This document shows positions 7,444 through 13,682 of a DNA stretch of 14,109 nucleotides, piece by piece. The stretch spans positions 1 through 14,109 of the forward strand of contig JAHHSB010000020.1 of the NCBI GenBank assembly GCA_020025415.1. The letters run 5' to 3'. The notes beneath the pieces are model-generated. The model was not told where the DNA came from and ran no database searches. It saw only the letters and a program-made list of their open reading frames with translations. A program made the position numbers and the translations under genes. Position 1 is the first letter of the stretch. Each line of letters starts with the position of its first letter. Origin of the DNA: Oscillibacter sp. (GTDB lineage Bacteria > Bacillota > Clostridia > Oscillospirales > Oscillospiraceae).

Positions 7444-7643
7444 GAGGCGGCCCGCCGGAGGGGGGAACATCCGGGAGAATCCAGCCGATGGATGTAAAAA
7501 CTGTGAAAAAAGTTAATGTATATATGAACAAAAATGAGCAAGCAAAATCAACAATTTATAGAAATTCAATCAAAATAAAACAAAACCTTGCATAGAGGGT
7601 GCAAGAGGTGCTACCATTAAAGCAATCAATAAGGAGGTTTGCC
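7444..7643 (+). promoter_or_regulatory. Divergent intergenic region upstream of the sugar operon
   Basis: About 200 nt separate the rib promoter from the DeoR-family gene. The stretch from about 7490 to 7585 is strikingly A+T-rich against the G+C-rich surroundings, as expected for a promoter region. A TATATA at 7519-7524 has no good -35 box. A weaker candidate is TTGCAT (7588-7593) with TACCAT (7612-7617) at 18-nt spacing. An inverted repeat CTTGCA-N7-TGCAAG (7587-7605) overlaps that -35 and could be the repressor operator. The DeoR-family ribosome binding site AAGGAGG is at 7631-7637. The promoter must be here, but its exact position is not settled. Confidence 0.45.
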
Positions 7644-8417
7644 ATGGAGGGAAATCGTCCGCTCAATGCGAGGCAGCGAAAGATCCTGGACTGGATCAAT
7701 GAAAAAGGCAGCGCGCAGATCCGAGAGCTCAGCGTCGTGCACGGCGTGTCCGAGGCCACCATCCGCAGAGACCTTGATGAGCTGACCCGGGCGGGACTGG
7801 CGGAGCGGGTGCACGGCGGCGCGGTCCGTATGACCGGCACCACCTTTGAACGGGTACACAGCGAGAAGATGAGCCTGATGCTGGCGGAAAAGCTGCGCAT
7901 CGCCAGCTATGCCGCGTCCATTGTGGAAAACGGCGACAGCATTTTCCTGGACTCCGGGACGACCGCCTATTTCATTGCCCAGGAGCTGACCCGGCACAAG
8001 AACCTGACCATCCTCACCAACAATCTGGACATTGTGCAGAGCGTGCAGTTTGACCTCACCGTTTCCCTGATCGTCACCGGGGGCATCCGGCGGGAGCAGT
8101 ACAGCGTGCTCATCGGCAGCATTGCCGAGCAGGTGATCCAGGCCTTCTGCGTGGACAAAGCCTTTATGGGCTGTGACGCCATCGACATCAAGCAGGGGAT
8201 TTTCAACACGAATTTCCTGGAGGTGGGGGTCAAACAGTGTATCACCCGCTGCGGGAAAAAGACCATTTTGGTGACGGACAGCAGCAAGTTCCAGCACAAG
8301 GCCCTGGCCAAGGTGTGCGATCTCCAGCAGATCGACATGATCATCACGGACAACGGGCTGGGCAATGCGGCTGCCCAGGAGATCAGAAAAAGTGTTCCCA
8401 ATACTATTTTGGTGTAA
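7644..8417 (+). CDS. DeoR-family transcriptional regulator
   Basis: This is a sugar-phosphate-responsive transcriptional regulator, normally a repressor of the adjacent sugar operon. The 257 residues show an N-terminal winged helix-turn-helix (about 7-62: LNARQRKILDWI, IRELSVVHGVSEATIRRDLDEL, then the wing GLAERVHGGA). A C-terminal DeoRC sensor domain (about 78-240) follows, with FLDSGTTAYF (101-110), LTNNLDIV (124-131), VTGGIRR (144-150), the FMGCDAID segment (174-181) and VTDSSKF (210-216). These last pockets resemble ribose-5-phosphate isomerase folds and bind phosphorylated sugars. The start at 7644 has AAGGAGG six nt upstream; an in-frame ATG at 7599 lies within the likely promoter region and is not preferred. 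It is 42 nt upstream of the BtpA-like gene on the same strand, so it is probably autoregulated and controls the whole operon. The effector is unknown. Confidence 0.93.
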   Translation: MEGNRPLNARQRKILDWINEKGSAQIRELSVVHGVSEATIRRDLDELTRAGLAERVHGGAVRMTGTTFERVHSEKMSLMLAEKLRIASYAASIVENGDSIFLDSGTTAYFIAQELTRHKNLTILTNNLDIVQSVQFDLTVSLIVTGGIRREQYSVLIGSIAEQVIQAFCVDKAFMGCDAIDIKQGIFNTNFLEVGVKQCITRCGKKTILVTDSSKFQHKALAKVCDLQQIDMIITDNGLGNAAAQEIRKSVPNTILV

Positions 8418-8459
8418 CGGGAAAATCATAACATCATATAAAAAAGGAAGGTAAGAATC

Positions 8460-9263
8460 ATGAGCTGGCTGAAAGAGGTTATCGGTACTGAAAAAGCGAT
8501 TATCGCCATGTGCCATATGCAGGCAATGCCCGGCGACCCGTACTATGACCGGGAGAAGGGCATGAAGCTGGTCATCGAGAAGGCGAAGCAGGATCTGGAG
8601 GCGCTGCAGGAAGGCGGCGTGGACGCCGTGATGTTCAGCAATGAGTTCAGCCTCCCCTATCTGACCAAGGTCCGCACGGAGACCGTGGCCGCCATGGCCC
8701 GGGTCATCGGCGAGCTGCAGCCCTACATCAGCGTCCCTTACGGCGTCAACTGCCTGTGGGATCCCGTCGCCTCCCTGGATCTGGCCGTGGCCGTGGACGC
8801 CAAGTTCGTCCGGGAGATCTTCACCGGCGTTTACGCCAGCGACTTCGGCCTGTGGAATACCAACTGCGGTGAAGTGGTCCGCCATCAGCGGGAGATCGGC
8901 GCTGAGAAGGTAAAGCTGCTGTTCAACATCGTGCCCGAGGCGGCCAAGTACCTGGCCGACCGGGAGATCGAATCCATTGCCAAGACCACGGTGTTCAACT
9001 GCCGGCCCGACGCTTTGTGCGTCTCCGGCGCCACCGCCGGCAGCGCCACCGATCCCGAGATCCTGCGCCGGGCCAAGAGCGCCGCGGGCGACACGGTGGT
9101 CTTGGCCAACACCGGCTGCCGGGTGGACACCATCGAAAAGCTCCTGAGCATCGCCGACGGCGCCGTGGTGGGTACCACCTTTAAGTATGACGGTAAGTTT
9201 GAAAACCAGACCGACGTGAAGCGGGTCCGGGAGTTTATGGACAAAGTCAAATCTTTCCGCTGA
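8460..9263 (+). CDS. BtpA/SgcQ-family TIM-barrel protein, unknown reaction
   Basis: The 267-residue protein belongs to the BtpA/SgcQ family (Pfam BtpA), predicted (beta/alpha)8 barrels. Recognisable family features are the opening AIIAMCHMQAMPGDP (about 13-27) and the EGGVDAVMFSNEFSLPY segment (51-67). PYGVNCLWDP (93-102) and KFVREIFTGVYASDFGLWN (114-132) follow, then the late barrel strands CVSGATAGSATDPE (187-200), VVLANTGC and DGAVVGTTFKYDGKFEN, resembling a phosphate-binding end. Members are named for cyanobacterial BtpA (photosystem I stability) and E. coli SgcQ in a sugar operon, but no enzymatic activity is firmly known to me. Here it has no signal peptide, starts after AAGGAAGG, and lies 9 nt before an FGGY kinase in a sugar-uptake operon. 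A cytoplasmic enzyme acting on the phosphorylated sugar, for example an aldolase or epimerase, is the inference. Family assignment is firm; function is not. Confidence 0.88.
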   Translation: MSWLKEVIGTEKAIIAMCHMQAMPGDPYYDREKGMKLVIEKAKQDLEALQEGGVDAVMFSNEFSLPYLTKVRTETVAAMARVIGELQPYISVPYGVNCLWDPVASLDLAVAVDAKFVREIFTGVYASDFGLWNTNCGEVVRHQREIGAEKVKLLFNIVPEAAKYLADREIESIAKTTVFNCRPDALCVSGATAGSATDPEILRRAKSAAGDTVVLANTGCRVDTIEKLLSIADGAVVGTTFKYDGKFENQTDVKRVREFMDKVKSFR

Positions 9264-9272
9264 GGATCACGG

Positions 9273-10955
9273 ATGGGAAAGGGCATGAGCGCAAATCGTT
9301 ACGTCTGCGGATATGATTTCGGCACCCTCTCGTGCCGGATCAGCGTTAACCGGCTGGAAAACGGAGAGACCGTGTTTGAAGCCAGCGCGGACTATCCCCA
9401 CGCTGTGATTACCGAAGCCCTGCCGGAGAGCGGGGCGCGGCTGCCCCGGGACTGGGCTCTCCAGGACCCGGAGGACTATCTGGAAGTGATGACCCGGCTG
9501 ACCCGCCTGGCCCTGGAACAGGTCCCGGCGGAGGAGATCGCGGCCATCGGCACGGATTTTACCAACTGCACAGTGGTGGCTCTGGGGAGCGACGGACAGC
9601 CGTTGTGCGCCGACCCGGCCTTCCGGGCCCGGCCCCATGCCTGGCCCAAGCTGTGGAAGCATCACGCCGCCCAGGACTGTGCCGCCCGGATCGAGCGGAT
9701 CCTGAAAGAGGAGAACGTGGACTGGTTCGGCTGGTACGGGCGCAACGTCTCCAGCGAGTGGCTGTTTCCCAAGCTGCTCCAGGTGTACGAGGAGGACCGG
9801 GCGGTCTATGACGCCGCGGCGGTCTTTCTGGAGGCGGCGGATTACATCCCTTACTGGCTCACCGGCAAGCTGACCCGCAATAGCGCCACATTGGGCGTCA
9901 ACGCCTTTTACAACCCGCAGCGGGGCTATCCCTCCGCCGCGCTGCTGGAACGATTCAGCCCCGGCTTTGCCCGGGTGCTGGAGAAGCTGGGCGGGCAGGT
10001 CCTGCCGGTGGGTAGCCGGGCGGGAACGCTGACGCCGGAGGCAGCCGACCGGCTGGGCCTGCTGCCGGAGACGGTGGTGGCCGTGGGCCACGGGGACTCC
10101 GAGATTGCGGCGATCGGCCTGGGCATGACGGAGCCCGGCTCCATGCTGATGGTTATGGGCACCTCCACCTGCTACCAGATGATCCACGAGACGGAGCGGG
10201 CCTTTGACGGAGTCTGCGCTATCGTCAAAGACGGGATGATCCCGGGGCTGACGGCTTACGAGTCCGGTCAGCCGGCGGTGGGCGACAGCTTCTCCTGGTT
10301 CGCCGACAACTTGCTGCCGGAGGACTACCGCCGCCAGGCGGAGGCCCAGGGGCTCAGTCCCCTGGCCTATCTGGACCGCCGCTGCGGGGCCCTGCGCCCC
10401 GGCGAGAGCGGGCTCATTGCCCTGGACTGGCTCAACGGCAACCGCAGCGTCTTGATGAACTATCACCTCCGGGGAGCAATTTTGGGATTGTCCCTGGATA
10501 CCAAGCCCGAGCACATCTACCGCAGTCTGATCGAGGCCACGGCCTTCAACGCCCGGCGGATCTTCGACGGGTATGAGGAAGCGGGGGTGGCCATCCGGCG
10601 GGTCTATGCCGCTGGAGGACTGGCCAGAAAGAGCCCCGTGACCATGCAGCTTTACGCGGATATCCTGGGTCGGCCCATCTATGTGACCTCCGTGGCCAAC
10701 TCCAGCTCTCTGGGCGCGGCGGTCTGCGCAGCGGCGGCTCTGGAAGAAGAGCGGGGCTCGCTGGAGACGTTCCAGCGGCTGTGCGGGCAGATGATCCACT
10801 ATGACACCACGGTCTATACCCCCGGGCCCAAGGCCGCGGCGGTATATGATGAATTGTACCTGGCATTTTTGGAATTCCATGACCTGATGGGAAAACACGC
10901 AGCATTGTACAGTAAACTCGGTGAAATTCAAAAGGCAGCGACAGCCTTTGAATAA
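9273..10955 (+). CDS. AraB-type FGGY carbohydrate kinase (ribulokinase-like)
   Basis: This cytoplasmic enzyme phosphorylates a sugar with ATP. AraB-group members act on 2-ketopentoses such as L-ribulose. At 560 residues it matches AraB length. The N-terminal FGGY domain begins YVCGYDFGTLSCRISV (10-25) and includes GTDFTNCT (93-100), PHAWPKLWKHHAAQ (121-134) and WFGWYGRNVSSEW (151-163), all diagnostic of the AraB group. The C-terminal domain contains VGHGDSEIAAIG (271-282, likely catalytic Asp275), MGTSTCYQM (295-303), YESGQPAVGD (329-338), ALDWLNGNRSV (383-393) and the nucleotide site AAGGLARKSPVTMQLYADI (446-464). ATG 9273 has GAGG seven nt before it; ATG 9285 is an alternative start. No arabinose isomerase or epimerase gene is near, so the natural substrate may be a different ketose. 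It is clustered with a BtpA protein and an LsrB-type transporter. Confidence 0.88.
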   Translation: MGKGMSANRYVCGYDFGTLSCRISVNRLENGETVFEASADYPHAVITEALPESGARLPRDWALQDPEDYLEVMTRLTRLALEQVPAEEIAAIGTDFTNCTVVALGSDGQPLCADPAFRARPHAWPKLWKHHAAQDCAARIERILKEENVDWFGWYGRNVSSEWLFPKLLQVYEEDRAVYDAAAVFLEAADYIPYWLTGKLTRNSATLGVNAFYNPQRGYPSAALLERFSPGFARVLEKLGGQVLPVGSRAGTLTPEAADRLGLLPETVVAVGHGDSEIAAIGLGMTEPGSMLMVMGTSTCYQMIHETERAFDGVCAIVKDGMIPGLTAYESGQPAVGDSFSWFADNLLPEDYRRQAEAQGLSPLAYLDRRCGALRPGESGLIALDWLNGNRSVLMNYHLRGAILGLSLDTKPEHIYRSLIEATAFNARRIFDGYEEAGVAIRRVYAAGGLARKSPVTMQLYADILGRPIYVTSVANSSSLGAAVCAAAALEEERGSLETFQRLCGQMIHYDTTVYTPGPKAAAVYDELYLAFLEFHDLMGKHAALYSKLGEIQKAATAFE

Positions 10956-10978
10956 TAATTTTTTGGAGGTTCACGGGT

Positions 10979-12010
10979 ATGAAAAAGTTGCTTAGTTTGT
11001 TCCTTGCACTCATGATGACGGTCCCCCTGGTCGCCTGCGGCAGCACCGACGGCGGGGACGGCTCTGCCGGTTCCAATGATGGGGACGGCGAGAAGACCTG
11101 GAAGATTGCTACCGTTGTGAAAGAGAGCTCCGACCCCTGGTTTATCCGCATGGAAGAGGGCGTGCAGCAGTTTGCCGGCGATACTGGCAACAACGCGTTC
11201 CAGAAGGGCCCCGCGGCCTATGACTCCGCCCAGCAGGTGCAGATCATCGAAGAGCTGATCGCTCAGGACATCGATGCCATCTGCGTGGTACCCATCGACC
11301 CCGCTGCCTGTGAAAACGTCCTGAAAAAGGCTATGGATCAGGGCATCGTGGTCATCACCCACGAGTCTCCCGCCCAGGAGAACTGCGACTACAACATCGA
11401 GGCCTTCGACAACGTGGGCTACGGCGCTTACATGATGGATGAGCTCGCCAAGGCCATGGGAGAAGAGGGCGAGTATGTCTGCATGGTGGGCTTCCTGACC
11501 ACCGCTTCCCACATGGAATGGTCTCAGGCTGCCATTGACCGGCAGAAGGAAAAGTATCCCAACATGAAGCTCATCGACGTGGAGCGCGTGGAGACCGAGG
11601 ACAGCATGGAAGTGGCCTATGAGAAGGCCAAGGAGCTGCTCAAGACCTATCCCAACCTGAAGGGCTTCCTGGGCACCTCCAGTTATGACGCTCCCGGCGC
11701 CGGCAAGGCCATCGCCGAGCTGGGCCTGGTGGGCAAGTCCGTGGCAGTGGGCACCTCTGTGACCTCCTGCTGCGCTGACCAGCTCAGCGACGGCTCCATG
11801 GCCTCTGCTCTGTGCTGGGATCCCGCCACCGCCGGCTATGCCATGAACGAGCTGGCGGAGATGGTCCTGGAGGGCCGGCAGGACGAGATTACCTCCGGTC
11901 TGGACCTGGGCCTGGAGGGCTATGAGTCCCTGACCGTCAACGGCAAGTACATCAATGGCGAGGGCTGGATTGTCATTAACAAGGACAATATGGCCGACTA
12001 CAACTTCTGA
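10979..12010 (+). CDS. Sugar ABC transporter substrate-binding lipoprotein (LsrB/RhaS type)
   Basis: This is the extracytoplasmic receptor of an ABC sugar importer, anchored to the membrane by lipid. The 343 residues start with a signal peptide MKKLLSLFLALMMTVPLVAC whose lipobox LVAC puts the lipidated Cys at 20. An acidic Gly/Ser linker (about 21-37) follows. The periplasmic-binding-protein type 1 fold then begins at TWKIATVVKESSDPWF. Diagnostic stretches are the KGPAAYDSAQQVQIIEEL segment, the DAICVVPIDP segment and QGIVVITHES in the first lobe, and later SSYDAPGAGKA and ALCWDPATAGYAM. The order GP...D...Q and CWDP..AGYAM resembles the AI-2 (LsrB) and rhamnose (RhaS) receptors more than RbsB. 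The ligand itself cannot be read from sequence. The ribosome binding site TTGGAGG precedes the ATG. A long stem-loop follows the stop codon before the ATPase gene. Confidence 0.92.
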   Translation: MKKLLSLFLALMMTVPLVACGSTDGGDGSAGSNDGDGEKTWKIATVVKESSDPWFIRMEEGVQQFAGDTGNNAFQKGPAAYDSAQQVQIIEELIAQDIDAICVVPIDPAACENVLKKAMDQGIVVITHESPAQENCDYNIEAFDNVGYGAYMMDELAKAMGEEGEYVCMVGFLTTASHMEWSQAAIDRQKEKYPNMKLIDVERVETEDSMEVAYEKAKELLKTYPNLKGFLGTSSYDAPGAGKAIAELGLVGKSVAVGTSVTSCCADQLSDGSMASALCWDPATAGYAMNELAEMVLEGRQDEITSGLDLGLEGYESLTVNGKYINGEGWIVINKDNMADYNF

Positions 12011-12026
12011 TCATTCTTGACAGATC

Positions 12027-12061
12027 GCCTGCGGCGGACCGGCCACCGGTCCGCCGCAGGC
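12027..12061 (+). other. Long perfect stem-loop between binding-protein and ATPase genes
   Basis: GCCTGCGGCGGACCGG (12027-12042) is followed by CCA and then its exact complement (12046-12061), a G+C-rich 16-bp stem 16 nt after the lipoprotein stop. No T-tract follows, so it is not a standard intrinsic terminator. In sugar ABC operons such structures are known to protect the upstream receptor mRNA from 3' exonucleases, giving more receptor than transporter. That role is inferred here. Confidence 0.8.
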
Positions 12062-12091
12062 AGGAACTCCAGCGGAATCACGGATGAATCG

Positions 12092-12114
12092 CGGAGAATT
12101 TTTTGCCTTCTCCG
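12092..12114 (+). other. Minor hairpin downstream of the long stem-loop
   Basis: CGGAGAA (12092-12098) and TTCTCCG (12108-12114) form a 7-bp stem around a 9-nt loop that contains six T. It lies in the same 148-nt gap, 30 nt after the large stem. The T-run is in the loop, so termination is not expected. It may simply be incidental or add to mRNA processing of this intercistronic region. Confidence 0.3.
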
Positions 12115-12158
12115 GGCTTGATCCTTGATTTTAAATCAGACAACGGGGAGTGAAGCAT

Positions 12159-13682
12159 ATGTCTGAAACCATTCTCAAGGTGACGAATGTTACCAAGCGC
12201 TTTGGCGGCGTCTGCGCACTGGATCATGTCAATCTTGAGCTGAAAAAGGGAGAAATCCATTGTCTGGTCGGGGGGAACGGAAGCGGAAAGTCCACCCTGA
12301 TCAAAATCATTTCCGGCTTCTACAAGCCGGATGAGGGCACGGTGGAGATCGATTCCGTACCCTGTCCGTCCAAATTCAGCACCATGGACGCCATCGCCGC
12401 GGGCGTGCAGGTGATTTATCAGGATATGTCGGTTTTCCCCAACCTGACGGTGGCGGAAAATGTGGCGATCACCCTCAACCAGTCCGCCCGGAAAAAGACG
12501 GTAAACTGGAAGGAGATGGACCAGATCGCCCAGAAGGCCTTTGACAAGATCGGCGTGCAGCTGCCCCTCCACGACCTGCTGGAGGAGCTGTCCGTGGCGG
12601 ATAAGCAGATCGTGGCCATCGCCCGGGCCATCCTCTATGACGCCAAGCTGCTGATCATGGATGAGCCCACCACCGCCCTGACCCGCAAGGAGATCGACAA
12701 GCTCTTTGAGATTGTCCGCACCCTCCAGTCCCAGGGCGTGTCCATTCTGTTTGTCAGCCACAAGCTGGACGAGGTCTTTGAGATCGCCACCCGCTTCACC
12801 GTGCTGCGCAACGGCAAGAATATCATCACCGATGAGACCGCCAATGCCAACCGGGAGAAGATGACCCAGTACATCTCTGGCCGCACCATTGAGGCTGAGC
12901 CTTTTACCGCCGACATCCGGGAAGAGGATACCCCCCTCTTTGAGGGGCGGGATCTGTGCCTGAAAAACGGCTTTGAGCATATCTCCTTCCAGGTCATGCC
13001 CGGGGAGATCCTGGGCATCACAGGCTTGCTGGGCTCCGGCCGCACGGAGCTGGCCATGTCGCTGTTCGGCCTCTACCCCGCCACCAGTGGCCAGATTTTC
13101 ATCAAGGGCAAGGAAGTGACCATCGACTCGCCCATGGCGGCGCTGCGGCACAAGATCGCCTATGTGCCCGAGGACCGGCTGACTGAGGGCCTGTTTTTGC
13201 TCCAGTCCATTGAGGACAATATCTCCATCGCCAACATCGACCAGCTGAGCCAGAAAAACGGCAGCATCGACCAGGCCAAGGTTCAGGCGGACGCGGAGAA
13301 GTGGCGGGACAGCCTGTCCATCAAGATGGGGGACATGAAAGACGCTATCGGCACCCTCTCCGGCGGCAATCAGCAGAAAGTGGTGCTGGCCAAGTGGCTG
13401 GAGACCCAGCCGGATGTGCTGATCCTCAACGGCCCCACCGTGGGCGTGGACATCGGCGCCAAGTATGACCTGCACAGCCGGATCCGGGAGATTGTGAAGG
13501 ACCGGAACACGGCGGTGGTGGTGATTTCCGACGACGTGCTGGAGGTGATTCAGAACTGCAACCGGATTCTGGTGGTCAAGCGGGGCCATATCACCGACGA
13601 GCTGAGCAACGAAGGACTGGACGAGGAAACGCTGGTTTCCGTTGTGACATCGCGTGAAGCGGCAGGAGGGATCGTGGAATGA
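12159..13682 (+). CDS. Sugar ABC transporter ATP-binding protein, two NBDs (RbsA/MglA type)
   Basis: This cytoplasmic subunit powers import of the sugar bound by the upstream lipoprotein. The 507 residues contain two nucleotide-binding domains. NBD1 (about 6-240) has Walker A GGNGSGKST (38-46), Q-loop YQDM (87-90), the LSVADKQ signature (144-150), Walker B LLIMDEPT (164-171, Glu169) and the H-loop His201. NBD2 (about 255-500) has the usual degenerate Walker A GLLGSGRTE (289-297) and signature LSGGNQQK (400-407). Its Walker B, however, reads LILNGPT (421-427): Asn424 and Gly425 stand where Asp-Glu is normally found. The ATG at 12159 has GGGGAG eight nt upstream; a GTG at 12150 is in frame but lies on that ribosome binding site. 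Its stop overlaps the permease start by 4 nt (ATGA). Confidence 0.94.
   Translation: MSETILKVTNVTKRFGGVCALDHVNLELKKGEIHCLVGGNGSGKSTLIKIISGFYKPDEGTVEIDSVPCPSKFSTMDAIAAGVQVIYQDMSVFPNLTVAENVAITLNQSARKKTVNWKEMDQIAQKAFDKIGVQLPLHDLLEELSVADKQIVAIARAILYDAKLLIMDEPTTALTRKEIDKLFEIVRTLQSQGVSILFVSHKLDEVFEIATRFTVLRNGKNIITDETANANREKMTQYISGRTIEAEPFTADIREEDTPLFEGRDLCLKNGFEHISFQVMPGEILGITGLLGSGRTELAMSLFGLYPATSGQIFIKGKEVTIDSPMAALRHKIAYVPEDRLTEGLFLLQSIEDNISIANIDQLSQKNGSIDQAKVQADAEKWRDSLSIKMGDMKDAIGTLSGGNQQKVVLAKWLETQPDVLILNGPTVGVDIGAKYDLHSRIREIVKDRNTAVVVISDDVLEVIQNCNRILVVKRGHITDELSNEGLDEETLVSVVTSREAAGGIVE

Noticed and set aside
7495..7508. Possible catabolite-control (cre) site TGTAAAAACTGTGA
   Set aside because: The central CG and the terminal CA of the cre consensus do not match, so the resemblance is only partial.
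9267..10931. 554-codon open frame on the minus strand opposite the FGGY kinase gene
   Set aside because: Its translation is rich in Gly, Arg, His, Pro and Gln with no recognisable domain, as expected for the antisense of a G+C-biased gene; the plus-strand AraB-type protein explains the region.
12017..12045. TTGACA at 12017-12022 as a -35 for an internal promoter
   Set aside because: At 16-18 nt downstream there is only the G+C-rich stem-loop and no -10-like sequence.
12078..13589. 503-codon open frame on the minus strand opposite the sugar ATPase gene
   Set aside because: It has low-complexity His/Gly/Leu/Val composition, no ribosome binding site and no domain; the plus-strand RbsA-type ATPase is unambiguous.
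10979..13682. Bona fide Lsr autoinducer-2 system
   Set aside because: The receptor is LsrB-like, but lsrF, lsrG and a SorC-type LsrR are absent and the kinase is AraB-type, so AI-2 uptake is kept only as an alternative.
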